The notes: generated by a model from the letters alone, not told the origin. A stretch of DNA of 64,000 bases from an uncultured Pseudomonas sp. (GCA_943912755.1 CALTWF010000009.1:1-64000); one strand, 5' to 3'; positions 38,456 through 47,367 are shown, numbered from the stretch's first letter. Translations and numbers: made by a program.

Positions 38456-39709
38456 TCAGAAGCGCCCGCCCAGCGGGTATTCGACGATCAGATAGACCCG
38501 GTCGATATCGTCGCCGGGCTGGGCGGCATTGCCCCGGTGGCTGACATGGGACAGTGACAGCGACAGGTCCTTGGCCGCGCCGCCCTGCACCACGTACTTC
38601 ATATCGATGTCCCGTTCCCAATGCCGCCCGCCGTCGCCGTACTGTCCGACATAGGCACCGCTCGCCGGGGCGCGGCGGCCATCGATGCCGCGCCCGCTGA
38701 CGTAGCGACCCATCAGGCTCAGGCCCGGCACGCCCAGCGCGCCCAGGTCGAGGTCGTAGCGCAGCTGCCACGAGCGTTCCCCTGGCCCGTTGAAATCGGC
38801 GTACTTGATCGAGTTGGCGAGGTAGATGGAGTCGCCACCGACGAAGTCGAACGGCGTATCGCCGTGGATCTTCTGGTACGCCAGGGTCAGGGCCTGGGCG
38901 CCGAGGCGGTATTTGCCGGCCAGGCTCCAGGCCAGGGTGTCGATGGCACCGGCGCTGGCCTGGCCGGTATCGCGGGTGCTGTAGAGATTGCCGTCCAGCG
39001 ACCAGTCCGCCTGGCGGTAATTCAGGTTGAGATAAACCTGGCGCCAGGTGTCCTGCAATTGCCCGGCGAACAGCGCGGCGGCCAGTGGGCCTGTCGGTGT
39101 CCAGCGCGCGCCGGCCAGGCTGATGGCATGACCACGGGTACTGGCGCCGTAGCCGGCGAAATCGTCGTGGGCCGAGCTGTTGTCCTGGTTGTTGAAGGCG
39201 GTGAAGCGCCCGGCCTGCAGGCGCCAGTCCGCCAGGCTGGTGTTTTCCAGCAGCCAGCCGCTGGCGTATTCCGGGTGCAGGCGCTTGTCGCCGGTGTCGA
39301 ACACCGGGGTTTCCACCGGCATCTCGCCGTAGCGCAGCAAGGTATCGCCCAGACGCAGCTTCAATGCCGCGCCGGCGCTGGAGTAATCGGATTCGGCGCG
39401 GCCGTCGCTGTCCCGTGGCAGCAGCCCGGTACCGGCATGGCCGCGGCCACCGTCCAGCTTCAGACCGACAAAGCCATGGGCATCCAGGCCGACCCCGAGG
39501 GTTCCGTCGGTAAAGCCCGAGCGCACCTCGCCGATAAAGCCCTGGGCCCATTCCTGGCGATAGTTCTGCCCGCTGCCGGACGGGCTGCGGTAATCGTTGT
39601 GGAGGAAGTAGTTGCGGCTCAGCAGCGACCAGCCGGCCTCGTCGGCCTGGGCACTGCCAAGGGCGGCACAGGTGGTGAGCAGGGCGAGGCGGCGGGTAGC
39701 GCGGGTCAT
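38456..39709 (-). CDS. OprD-family outer-membrane porin
   Basis: 417 residues with a Sec signal (MTRATRRLALLTTCAALGSAQA). Features of the 18-strand OprD/OccD-OccK porins: LLSRNYFLHNDYR, RQEWAQGFIGEVRSGFTDGTLGVGLDAHGFVGLKLDGG, PVFDTGDKRLHPEYASGWLLENTS, and a C-terminal aromatic VYLIVEYPLGGRF. These channels take up specific small carboxylates or amino acids. It lies 71 bases after a LysR gene on the same strand, which may control it. Substrate not predictable. Confidence 0.92.
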   Translation of the reverse strand: MTRATRRLALLTTCAALGSAQADEAGWSLLSRNYFLHNDYRSPSGSGQNYRQEWAQGFIGEVRSGFTDGTLGVGLDAHGFVGLKLDGGRGHAGTGLLPRDSDGRAESDYSSAGAALKLRLGDTLLRYGEMPVETPVFDTGDKRLHPEYASGWLLENTSLADWRLQAGRFTAFNNQDNSSAHDDFAGYGASTRGHAISLAGARWTPTGPLAAALFAGQLQDTWRQVYLNLNYRQADWSLDGNLYSTRDTGQASAGAIDTLAWSLAGKYRLGAQALTLAYQKIHGDTPFDFVGGDSIYLANSIKYADFNGPGERSWQLRYDLDLGALGVPGLSLMGRYVSGRGIDGRRAPASGAYVGQYGDGGRHWERDIDMKYVVQGGAAKDLSLSLSHVSHRGNAAQPGDDIDRVYLIVEYPLGGRF

Positions 39710-39780
39710 GGCAGGTTCCGGTGCGGGGAGAGGCGGAACTCTGTACCAGTGGCGCGGGGCTGGTCTTGTACCGGTGTGCT

Positions 39781-40692
39781 CTACGCCATGTCGCTGGCAG
39801 CGAATTCTTCGGCCAGATGGTCGAGCAGGGCCCGTACCGACGGCAGCAGGCCGCGCCGCGACGGGAAGATCGCATGGACGATGCCGCAGCGCGGATGCCA
39901 GCCCGGCAGCAACTCCACCAGGCGCCCGGCCGCCAGGTCCTCGCGCACGGCGATGCGTGGCAGGTGGGCGATGCCGACCCCGGCGACGACGAAATGGCGC
40001 AGGGCGAACAGGTCGTCGGTGACCATGCGCGGCGTATGCGGGATCACCAGGCTGCTGTCCATGTCTTCGCCCTGGAACAGCTCCCATTGGTACTCGCGCT
40101 GGGCGCTGCCCCAATGCAGGCTGGGCAGTTCACCCAAGGCAAGCGGATCGAAACCCTGTGGCAGGCGTTCGAGAAAAGCCGGCTGGCCGACCAGGCACTG
40201 GGTGCTGTTGCTCAACACCTTCATCACCATGTCGGTGTTTTCCAGTGGCGGGAAGCGCACCCGCAGGGCCAGGTCGAAGCCTTCGTGGAGCAGGTCGACG
40301 CGGCGGTTGGTGCTCTCGATGAACAGCTCCACCAGCGGGTACTTGAGCATGTAGCGGGTCAGCATCGGCCCGACCCAGGAGTTGAGCAGGGTGGTCGGGC
40401 AACTCAGGCGCACCAGGCCGCGTGGCTCGCTGCGGTTACGCTCGATCACCTCCGCCGCGCTCTCCGCCTCGACCCGCATGGCCAGGCAGCGCCGGTAGTA
40501 CTCCTGGCCGATCTCGGTCAGCGAACAGTGGCGGCTGGTGCGATGCAGCAGGCGCACGCCGAGGCGCTCTTCCAGCTCGCTGATGCGCCGGCTGAGCTTC
40601 GACTTGGGCATGTCCAGTGCCCGGCCGGCGGGGGCGAAGCCGCCGTGTTCGACAACCTGGGTGAAGAGATAGAGGGAGTTGAGGTCTTCCAC
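39781..40692 (-). CDS. LysR-family transcriptional regulator
   Basis: 303 residues from GTG 40692. N-terminal winged HTH (LYLFTQVVEHGGFAPAGRALDMPKSKLSRRISELEERLGVRLLHRTSR) and a periplasmic-binding-like effector domain (DLALRV, VVAGVGIAHLPRIAVREDLAAGRLVELL). The N-terminal PKSKLSRRI is typical of the subgroup that represses adjacent oxidoreductase genes. Here it precedes an oprD-type porin on the same strand. Confidence 0.9.
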   Translation of the reverse strand: MEDLNSLYLFTQVVEHGGFAPAGRALDMPKSKLSRRISELEERLGVRLLHRTSRHCSLTEIGQEYYRRCLAMRVEAESAAEVIERNRSEPRGLVRLSCPTTLLNSWVGPMLTRYMLKYPLVELFIESTNRRVDLLHEGFDLALRVRFPPLENTDMVMKVLSNSTQCLVGQPAFLERLPQGFDPLALGELPSLHWGSAQREYQWELFQGEDMDSSLVIPHTPRMVTDDLFALRHFVVAGVGIAHLPRIAVREDLAAGRLVELLPGWHPRCGIVHAIFPSRRGLLPSVRALLDHLAEEFAASDMA

Positions 40693-40753
40693 GCAGGAGG
40701 CTCCGGGAGGGCAAGGGCTTGGAGTCTACTGCATGTTTCTTCGCTGATCTTGC

Positions 40754-40836
40754 GGGCGCTATCGCTGGCAAGCCAGCTCCCACATGGATCCCGGCTAGGC
40801 GCAAAACCTGTGGGAGCTGGCTTGCCAGCGATAGGC
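40754..40836. repeat. REP inverted pair
   Basis: GCGCTATCGCTGGCAAGCCAGCTCCCAC...GTGGGAGCTGGCTTGCCAGCGATAG hairpin between the LysR gene start and the kefB-like gene end (both minus strand), directly adjoining a composite element at 40840. Confidence 0.9.
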
Positions 40837-40839
40837 ATA

Positions 40840-40924
40840 GGTATCTACACATCTCAATCAAGCACAACACGACCCCCTGTGGGAGCATGGCCGAGTTGTG
40901 TAGATACCCATGCAGCGATAGGGC
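40840..40924. repeat. Composite REP-remnant element with 12-bp inverted ends
   Basis: GGTATCTACACA (40840-40851) and TGTGTAGATACC (40897-40908) are perfect inverted ends around a 45-base core holding a REP fragment (CCCTGTGGGAGC). The right end continues as CATGCAGCGATAGGGCC, i.e. it ends like a REP unit. A 23-base string from 40897 recurs exactly at 48379-48401. Confidence 0.7.
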
Positions 40925-40936
40925 CCACAAGATCCC

Positions 40937-42724
40937 TCAATCAGCATCCGCCTCGAACAACCGCTCCAGATCCAGCCGCGCCTCCTTGGCGGTCTGCATC
41001 ACCTTGGCCTTGTCATCGCGCACCCGGCCCTGGGCGGCGAGCACTTCTTCGTCGTGCCGGGTAAAGCGCTGGATCCGGTCCGCCGCCTGCGCCTCGCTCA
41101 GGCCCAGGCCGACCAGGGTCATGCGGCTCATTTCCAGGCTGGAGTGGAAGGTCTCGCGGATCGGCTCGGCGCCCACGTCCACCAGCTTGTGCACATGCTG
41201 GCGGTTGCGCGCCCGGGCCAGGACCTTGAGGTGCGGGTACATCTGCTTGACCCGCTCCGCCGTGCGCGTGGTGGTCTCGGGGTCGTCGGTGGTGATGACG
41301 AAATACTCGGCCTCGCCGACCTTGGCTGCATGCAGCACTTCCGGGCGCTGCGGGTCGCCGTAGAACACCGGGACCTGCTCGAACATGCGGGTCATCTCGA
41401 TGGCATCCACCGAGGTTTCCAGGGCGATGAAGGGCACCTTCTGCGCACGCAGGATGCGCGCGACGATCTGCCCCATGCGACCCATGCCGACGATCACCAC
41501 CCGCGGTGCATCGGCACTGATGTTCCTGTACTGCTCAGGCACTTCGCGTACCGCCTGCGGACGCTTGCCCAGACGCGCGCAACCGAGCAGCAACAACGGC
41601 GTGACCGCCATGGACAGGGTGATGGTCATCAGCAGCACGTCGAAGGTCAGGGCATCGAACAGGCCCTGGTCGCGACCCAGCTTGAACACCACGAAGGCGA
41701 ACTCGCCACCGGCCGCCAGGACCACCCCCAGGCGCAGGGCACTGACGTTGTTCAGGCCGCCGGCGAAGCGTCCGACCAGCATCAGCAGCGGCAGTTTGAC
41801 GGCCACCAGCAACAGGGTCAGGCCGATCAGCAGCAGGGGCATTTCCAGCAGCAGGCCGAGGTTGGCGCCCATGCCCACGCTGATGAAGAACAGCCCCAGC
41901 AGCAGGCCCTTGAACGGCTCGATCTGCGATTCCAGCTCATGCCGGTATTCCGAGTCCGCTAGCAGCAGACCGGCGAGGAAGGCGCCGAGGGCCATGGAAA
42001 TTCCGGCTTCCTCCATCAGCCAGGCGGTGCCGATCACCACCAGCAGCGCGGTGGCGGTGGACACTTCCGGCAGCCCGGTACGGGCCACGGTGCGGAACAG
42101 CGGACGCAGCAGGTAACGCCCGCCGACGATGACGATGGCGATGCTGCCGAACACCCGCAGGCCATGTTCCAGGCTGTCGCCGTGACTGCTGTCCGGGCCC
42201 GCCGCGGCAAGCAGCGGCACCAGGGCGATCAGCGGGATCGCGGCGATGTCCTGGAACAGCAGGATGGCGAAGGCCAGGCGGCCGTGGGGAGCGTTGAGTT
42301 GCTTGCTTTCGGCCAGGCTTTGCAGGCCCAGGGCGGTGGACGACAGGGCCAGGCCGAGACCGAGGACGACGGCGGCCGGCAGCGACTGGGCAAAGCCGAA
42401 CAGGGCGATGGCACCGATCACCGCACCGGTCAGCAGGACCTGGGCCAGGCCGACGCCGAATACCGATTTGCGCATCAGCCACAACCGCCGTGGCGACAGT
42501 TCCAGGCCGATGATGAACAGCAGCAGGACCACGCCCAGTTCGGAAATGTGCGCGACGCTCTGCGTGTCGCGGATCAGGCCCAGGGCTTGCGGGCCGATCA
42601 CCACGCCGGCCAGCAGGTAGCCGAGCACGGCGCCTAATTGCAGACGTTTGGCCAGGGGAACGGTAATGACGGCGGCGACCAGGAAGATCACCGCGGTTTG
42701 TAGCAGGCTGCCTTCGTGTGGCAT
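40937..42724 (-). CDS. CPA2 cation:proton antiporter, KefB/KefC type
   Basis: 595 residues from ATG 42724 (GGAG 10 bases upstream). About 12-13 membrane helices with the CPA2 signatures GYLLAGVVIGP, GVVLLLFIIGLELSPRRLW and ILLFQDIAAIPL. A cytosolic RCK/TrkA-N domain follows (VVIVGMGRMGQIVARIL, ~435-450). KefB/KefC are K+ efflux systems gated by glutathione adducts, protecting against electrophiles. The RCK Rossmann G-x-G-x-x-G is intact. No kefF/kefG-like partner is next to it. High-GC core gene. Confidence 0.88.
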   Translation of the reverse strand: MPHEGSLLQTAVIFLVAAVITVPLAKRLQLGAVLGYLLAGVVIGPQALGLIRDTQSVAHISELGVVLLLFIIGLELSPRRLWLMRKSVFGVGLAQVLLTGAVIGAIALFGFAQSLPAAVVLGLGLALSSTALGLQSLAESKQLNAPHGRLAFAILLFQDIAAIPLIALVPLLAAAGPDSSHGDSLEHGLRVFGSIAIVIVGGRYLLRPLFRTVARTGLPEVSTATALLVVIGTAWLMEEAGISMALGAFLAGLLLADSEYRHELESQIEPFKGLLLGLFFISVGMGANLGLLLEMPLLLIGLTLLLVAVKLPLLMLVGRFAGGLNNVSALRLGVVLAAGGEFAFVVFKLGRDQGLFDALTFDVLLMTITLSMAVTPLLLLGCARLGKRPQAVREVPEQYRNISADAPRVVIVGMGRMGQIVARILRAQKVPFIALETSVDAIEMTRMFEQVPVFYGDPQRPEVLHAAKVGEAEYFVITTDDPETTTRTAERVKQMYPHLKVLARARNRQHVHKLVDVGAEPIRETFHSSLEMSRMTLVGLGLSEAQAADRIQRFTRHDEEVLAAQGRVRDDKAKVMQTAKEARLDLERLFEADAD

Positions 42725-42776
42725 TGGACGGTCTCCATGAACTGCATGAGGCAGCGTTTGACGTGAAAGTGCCGGC

Positions 42777-42848
42777 ATTGTCTGCCCGGGGCTTGCGGCA
42801 GACAATCCGTCTTCATGGAGATTGATTGTCCCGTATCAGGGGACAATC
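42777..42848. promoter_or_regulatory. Two tandem hairpins sharing ATTGTC/GACAAT
   Basis: ATTGTCTGCC (42777-42786) pairs with GGCAGACAAT (42797-42806), and GATTGTCCC (42824-42832) pairs with GGGACAATC (42840-42848). The second lies just after the DUF411 stop and may terminate it, though without a T-run. The first lies in the kefB leader. Four copies of ATTGTC in alternating orientation are unexplained. Confidence 0.45.
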
Positions 42849-42854
42849 GCCGGC

Positions 42855-43283
42855 TCAGTACTCGGCGATCACCTCATCGGTACCGGCCTTGGTCAGGCCG
42901 ATGACCTGGTAGGCGTCCTTGTGGTCGCCCATCTCCATGCCCGGCGAGCCCATGGGCATGCCCGGCACGGCGAGGCCCTTGAGGTCCGGGCGCTTGCCGA
43001 GCACGGCGATCTGTTCGGCCGGCACATGGCCTTCGATGAACTGGCCGTTGATCACGCCGGTATGGCACGAGGCCAGGCGCGGGGCCACGCCGAGTTTCTG
43101 CTTGACCGCGCTCATGTTCGGTTCGACATGGTCATTGACCGTGTAGCCGTTGTCGCGCAGGTGGCTGATCCATTCCTTGCAGCAGCCGCAATTGGGGTCG
43201 CGGTATACATCGATGGTCTGCGCGGCCTGGGCCAGGCCGCTCAGGGCCAGCAGGCCGAGGACGGCCAGTTTGTTTTTCAGCAT
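42855..43283 (-). CDS. DUF411 periplasmic metal-binding protein
   Basis: 142 residues: signal peptide MLKNKLAVLGLLALSGLAQA, then a thioredoxin-like metal-site start VYRDPNCGCCKEWISHL and the conserved SCHTGVINGQFIEGHVPAEQI, with a Met-rich loop VPGMPMGSPGMEMGDHKD. DUF411 proteins sit in copper-resistance loci and are presumed periplasmic copper binders. Here it lies 127 bases downstream of copB on the same strand, across a REP pair, supporting a copper role. Confidence 0.88.
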   Translation of the reverse strand: MLKNKLAVLGLLALSGLAQAAQTIDVYRDPNCGCCKEWISHLRDNGYTVNDHVEPNMSAVKQKLGVAPRLASCHTGVINGQFIEGHVPAEQIAVLGKRPDLKGLAVPGMPMGSPGMEMGDHKDAYQVIGLTKAGTDEVIAEY

Positions 43284-43319
43284 GGTTCGTTCTCCTTTGA
43301 TTTCTGTGTTGCCAAACCG

Positions 43320-43402
43320 GGCGTCATCGCTGGCAAGCCAGCTCCCACAATATCCGCGGCGCTGCCGAACCTGTGGGAGCTGGCTTGCCAGCGATGGGGG
43401 CG
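43320..43402. repeat. REP inverted pair between copB and the DUF411 gene
   Basis: GCGTCATCGCTGGCAAGCC...GGCTTGCCAGCGATGGGGGC. It lies inside what would be a single minus-strand copper transcription unit, so it could stabilise the upstream copAB message or reduce expression of the DUF411 gene. Confidence 0.9.
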
Positions 43403-43409
43403 ACGCGGT

Positions 43410-44303
43410 CTAGAACCTCAACCTCACCCCAGCCACCCAGCGGGTCTGGCCGATATCGCCGTCTTCGGCGCGGATCATGTCGGCAGTCTCGCCATAGCTG
43501 CGATTGAAGGTCACGCCCACGTAAGGCGCAAACCCCGGGGTGATCTCATAGCGCAAACGCAACCCGGCCTCGCTGTCCGCCAGCCCCGTGCCCTGGCCGC
43601 GCCCGGCATCGTTACGCCCGTAGAAATTGGCCTCCAGACTTGGTTCCAGGCGCCAGCGCTGGGTCAGCAGGATAGCGTAGGACGTTTCCAGGCGCAGCGC
43701 GGTCTGTTGCCGCTCACCGGCGTACAGCGTGGCTTCCAGCTCCATGCCGTACAGCGGCGTACCCTGCACGCCGAAGGCGGCCCAGGCCTGGCCGCTGCCG
43801 GGCTTGAAGTCCTGGCGCAGCCCGCCGACCACTTCCCACCAGGGACTGAAGGCATGCCCCCAGAGCGCCTGCAACTCCGCCTTGTGGGTACGCCCCTGTT
43901 CCCGCTCGCCTTCGCTGCGCAACCAGAGCCGGTCGATATCGCCGCCGATCCAGGCGTTGGCGTTCCAGTTCAGGGCGTTGGCGTTCTCGACGTTCTGGTA
44001 CTCCAGTTGCTCGACCGTCACTGCCCAGTTGATCTGCCGGTCATGCACCTGGTGCCCGGGCAGGGGCGGGAAGGCAGCCTGGCGGTCGGCATCGCTGACC
44101 GGCTTGAGCGGAGTGCGCGGTTGCTGCACGGGGGCGTGGTTCATGCCGGCATGATCCATGGCGCCGTGGTCCATGCCGTGCATGTTCATCGCACTATGGT
44201 CCATGCCCGAGTGGTCCATGGCCGCCGCGCGGACTTCTTCGCTGCCGAGCAGCAACAGCAGGGCCATGCCGCTGAGCAGCGGTCGGTTGAGTCGTTCATT
44301 CAT
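43410..44303 (-). CDS. copB: Copper-resistance outer-membrane protein CopB
   Basis: 297 residues from ATG 44303, overlapping the copA stop by 8 bases. Signal peptide, then a Met/His-rich tract of MDHSGMDHSAMNMHG type (~29-57) for copper binding. A C-terminal beta-barrel domain follows (NWAVTVEQLEYQ, ANAWIGGDIDRLWLRSEGE, ALWGHAFSPWWEVVGGLRQDF, GFAPYVGVTFNRSYGETAD). The frame is open upstream to 44486 but inside copA. It acts with CopA in periplasmic/outer-membrane copper sequestration or export. Confidence 0.94.
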   Translation of the reverse strand: MNERLNRPLLSGMALLLLLGSEEVRAAAMDHSGMDHSAMNMHGMDHGAMDHAGMNHAPVQQPRTPLKPVSDADRQAAFPPLPGHQVHDRQINWAVTVEQLEYQNVENANALNWNANAWIGGDIDRLWLRSEGEREQGRTHKAELQALWGHAFSPWWEVVGGLRQDFKPGSGQAWAAFGVQGTPLYGMELEATLYAGERQQTALRLETSYAILLTQRWRLEPSLEANFYGRNDAGRGQGTGLADSEAGLRLRYEITPGFAPYVGVTFNRSYGETADMIRAEDGDIGQTRWVAGVRLRF

Positions 44304-45996
44304 CGACGCGCACCTCGCGGAACATCCCGGTCTCCATGTGGTAGAGCAGGTGGCAGTGATAGGCCCAGCGGCCCAGGGCATCGGCGCTGACCCGGTAGCT
44401 GCGGCGGCTGCCCGGCGGCATGTCGATGGTGTGCTTGCGCACCTTGAAGCGCCCGTGTTCGTCCTCCAGGTCGCTCCACAGGCCATGCAGGTGGATGGGG
44501 TGGGCCATCATGGTGTCGTTGACCAGGGTGATGCGCAGGCGCTCGCCGTATTTCAGGCGCAGCGGTTCGGCATCGGAGAAGCGGATGCCGTTGAACGACC
44601 AGGCGAAGCGCTCCATGTGCCCGGTCAGGTGCAGTTCGATTTCCCGTCCTGGCTCGCGGCCATCGGGATCGGCGAAGGTACTGTCCAGGTCGGCATAGGT
44701 CAGCACCCGGCGCCCATTGTCGCGCAGGCCCAGGCCAGGATCGGCGAGGTTGGCCTTGGGCATCATGGTCTGCATGTCCACCAGCGGATTGCCGGTTTCC
44801 GAGGCCGGGTGTTGCTGCATACCCATGTTCATGCCCGGCATGGCATGGCCCATGGCGCTGTGATCCATCCCGGCCATATCGCCATGCCCCATGTCGGCCA
44901 TGCTCAGCACCGGCTTGCGCTCCAGCGCCGGGATCGGCGCGCTCAGGCCGTGGCTGCGGGCCAGGGTGCCGCGGGCATAGCCGCTGCGGTCCATGCTCTG
45001 GGCGAACAGGGTGTACGCCGGCTGATCGCCCACGGTGACCAGCACGTCATAGGTTTCCGCCACCGCCAGGCGCAGCTCGTCAACCGTTACCGGCCGTACC
45101 GGCTGGCCGTCGGCGGCGATCACCGTGAGTTTCAGGCCGGGAATGCGGAAGTCGAAGTAGGTCATGGCCGAGCCGTTGATCAGGCGCAGGCGCAGGGTCT
45201 CGCCGGGCTGGAACAGGCAGGTGAAATTGCCCTCCGGTGCTTGGCCGTTGAGCAGGTAGGTGTAGGTGGCGGCGCTGATATCGGCGATATCGGTGGGCGT
45301 CATGTGCATCAGCGCCCATTCCTTGCGGTTGGCCAGGGTTGCCGACCAGCCATCGCGGGCCACGTCGTCGATGAAGTCGCCGACGGTGCGCTGCTGGCGG
45401 TTGTAGTAGTCGGACTGTTTCTTCAGTTGCGCCAGCAGGGCTGAGGGCTTCTCGTCGCTCCAGTCGCTGAGCAGCACTACGCAGTCGCGCTGGTAGACAT
45501 GCGGCTCGGGCGTCTTCGGTTCGATGACGATGGCACCGTACACCCCGGCCTGTTCCTGCAGCCCGGAATGGCTGTGGTACCAGTAGGTGCCGTGCTGCTC
45601 CAGGGTAAAGCGGTACAGGTAATCGCCGCCGGGCTCGATGCCGGCGAAGCTAAGGCCGGGCACGCCGTCCATGTTGGCCGGGAGGATGATCCCGTGCCAA
45701 TGCAGCGAGGTGCTTTCCGCCAGGCGATTGCGCACCCGCAGGGTCACCGTATCGCCCTCGCGCCAGCGCAGCACGGGGCCGGGCAGGCTGTTGTTGATGG
45801 TCAGCGCGGTGCGTGGCGTGCCGGTGAAATTGACCGCGGTCTGGCCGATGAACAGCTCGAAATGCTGGCCGTCCAGCTCGACGATGTCATGCGGCCCGCG
45901 GGCCCAGGCGGTCGGCCGCCAGAGGCCGAGGCCGCCGAGGGCACCAACGGCGGCCAGGCCCTTGACGAAGGTGCGGCGGGTAGGGAGGTGGGGCAT
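44296..45996 (-). CDS. copA: Multicopper oxidase CopA, copper resistance
   Basis: 566 residues with a twin-arginine signal (RRTFVKGLAAVGALGG). All copper sites are present: LHWHGI, YHSHSG, HPIHLHGLW and HCHLLYHMETGMF. An inner Met/His-rich stretch (MADMGHGDMAGMDHSAM, ~370-400) is typical of CopA/PcoA. A folded cuproprotein exported by Tat that oxidises or binds Cu(I) in the periplasm. First gene of the copAB unit; a Cop-box-like dyad lies 71-86 bases upstream. No copRS genes are in the window. Confidence 0.95.
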   Translation of the reverse strand: MPHLPTRRTFVKGLAAVGALGGLGLWRPTAWARGPHDIVELDGQHFELFIGQTAVNFTGTPRTALTINNSLPGPVLRWREGDTVTLRVRNRLAESTSLHWHGIILPANMDGVPGLSFAGIEPGGDYLYRFTLEQHGTYWYHSHSGLQEQAGVYGAIVIEPKTPEPHVYQRDCVVLLSDWSDEKPSALLAQLKKQSDYYNRQQRTVGDFIDDVARDGWSATLANRKEWALMHMTPTDIADISAATYTYLLNGQAPEGNFTCLFQPGETLRLRLINGSAMTYFDFRIPGLKLTVIAADGQPVRPVTVDELRLAVAETYDVLVTVGDQPAYTLFAQSMDRSGYARGTLARSHGLSAPIPALERKPVLSMADMGHGDMAGMDHSAMGHAMPGMNMGMQQHPASETGNPLVDMQTMMPKANLADPGLGLRDNGRRVLTYADLDSTFADPDGREPGREIELHLTGHMERFAWSFNGIRFSDAEPLRLKYGERLRITLVNDTMMAHPIHLHGLWSDLEDEHGRFKVRKHTIDMPPGSRRSYRVSADALGRWAYHCHLLYHMETGMFREVRVDE

Positions 45997-46066
45997 GGGC
46001 TATGTATCCATCTACAGGGATGGACCGAACTTATTCTGATAGCCCTGTCAGAAAGCTGAGTAGTTA

Positions 46067-46082
46067 ATTACAGATTTGTCAT
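46067..46082. promoter_or_regulatory. Cop-box-like dyad (CopR/CusR type)
   Basis: ATTACA-GATT-TGTCAT, a dyad one base off the ATTACA-N4-TGTAAT palindrome bound by CopR/CusR-type regulators. Located between copA (minus) and the divergent desaturase-family gene (plus), it could serve both. Confidence 0.55.
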
Positions 46083-46149
46083 CTGGCGGGCAGGAAGGCG
46101 AGCGCTCAGGATGCCGGGTTTCTTTTCCCGGTTATCAAGGAAGCGCTTC

Positions 46150-47295
46150 ATGAGGGCATTCAAGGCCTATCTAAAACGTCATGGACATGGTCCGTTTCGG
46201 TTCGGCGAAGGACGTATCAGTGGTTACATTTCAGCGGCCCTGGGCCTGCTCAGCCTGCTGGCGGTGTTGTGTTTCCTGTTTCCCCAGTGGCTGACCTTCG
46301 CCGAATTCCGTGTGCTCTACAGCGAGCAGTTCGCCCGTACCTTGCTGCTGGTTGGATTGGTGCTGGCATTCAGCCTGGGCACCCTCAACATTCTGCTCAA
46401 CGGATCCCGGCGGCTAGGCCTCACCGGAATCATCTCGGCAGGGCTGGCGGTCTGTCTCGGCGGCACCAATATTCAAAGCGACACGATCGGCCAGACGCCT
46501 TATTCCCTGGGTCTGGACTGGTTCATTCTGGCACTGCTGGTCTCGGCACTGGTGTTCATCCCGCTGGAGCGGCTGTTTGCCAAGGATCCCGAGCAGCACA
46601 TCCTGCGCCCGCACTGGCGCACCGACCTTGGCTACTACTTCGTCAGCCACCTGCTGGTGCAGTTCATCCTGATCTTCATCACGGCATCCGCTAGCTGGCT
46701 GGCGAGCTGGGTGCCGGCGCATGGGTTGAAGGACTGGGTACAGGAGCTACCGCTATGGGCGCAGTTCTTCCTTGCGGTGCTGGTTGCCGACCTCGGTCAG
46801 TACTGGCTGCACCGGCTGTACCACGTCGTGCCTTGGCTATGGCGTTTTCACGCAGTACACCACTCCAGTACGGCGATGGATTGGCTGGCCGGTTCGCGGG
46901 TGCATTTTGGTGAAATCCTGCTGACACGCACCGGTGTCATGGCGCCATTGATGCTGTTGGGCTTCAGTGCCGAGGCGATGAATGCCTATGTGATCCTGGT
47001 GGGTGTGCAGGCCGTGCTTGCCCACGCCAACCTGCGGGTCAGGGCGGGCTGGCTGGAGTATCTGGTCGTACTGCCGCGCTATCACCATTGGCACCATGCC
47101 CGGCACAAGGACTACATCTACAAGAATTACGCCATCCATTTGCCGCTGGTGGACATGCTGTTCGGCACCTTCAAACTGCCCTCGAAGGTATGGCCCGAAC
47201 GCTACGGGGTTTTTGGCAACCCGTTGCCTGAAGGCATTCTTCGCCAGCATCTCTATCCACTGCGCAAGCCCCCGGTGAAAAACACCACCCAGTGA
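46150..47295 (+). CDS. Sterol desaturase/fatty acid hydroxylase family membrane protein
   Basis: 381 residues from ATG 46150, preferred because AAGGAAG is 6 bases upstream; ATG 46111 would add 13 residues. Several membrane helices in the first ~220 residues. The di-iron histidine clusters of the fatty acid hydroxylase superfamily are intact: HRLYH, FHAVHHSS, and HWHHARH...NYAIHLP. It probably hydroxylates or desaturates a membrane lipid. Composition is slightly lower in GC than neighbours. It is divergent from copA and may share its regulatory dyad. Confidence 0.87.
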   Translation: MRAFKAYLKRHGHGPFRFGEGRISGYISAALGLLSLLAVLCFLFPQWLTFAEFRVLYSEQFARTLLLVGLVLAFSLGTLNILLNGSRRLGLTGIISAGLAVCLGGTNIQSDTIGQTPYSLGLDWFILALLVSALVFIPLERLFAKDPEQHILRPHWRTDLGYYFVSHLLVQFILIFITASASWLASWVPAHGLKDWVQELPLWAQFFLAVLVADLGQYWLHRLYHVVPWLWRFHAVHHSSTAMDWLAGSRVHFGEILLTRTGVMAPLMLLGFSAEAMNAYVILVGVQAVLAHANLRVRAGWLEYLVVLPRYHHWHHARHKDYIYKNYAIHLPLVDMLFGTFKLPSKVWPERYGVFGNPLPEGILRQHLYPLRKPPVKNTTQ

Positions 47296-47367
47296 TAAGG
47301 TCAGGCGCCTTTGCCTCGATACCGGACTGCGCTAGCCTTGCGCGGTTGAACGCCAGTCGGGGGCATC

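Noticed and set aside
19633..43402. CRISPR array from recurring GTGGGAGCTGGCTTGCCAGCG repeats
   Set aside because: Copies are dispersed kilobases apart as inverted doublets between genes, i.e. REP sequences; there are no regular spacers and no cas genes.
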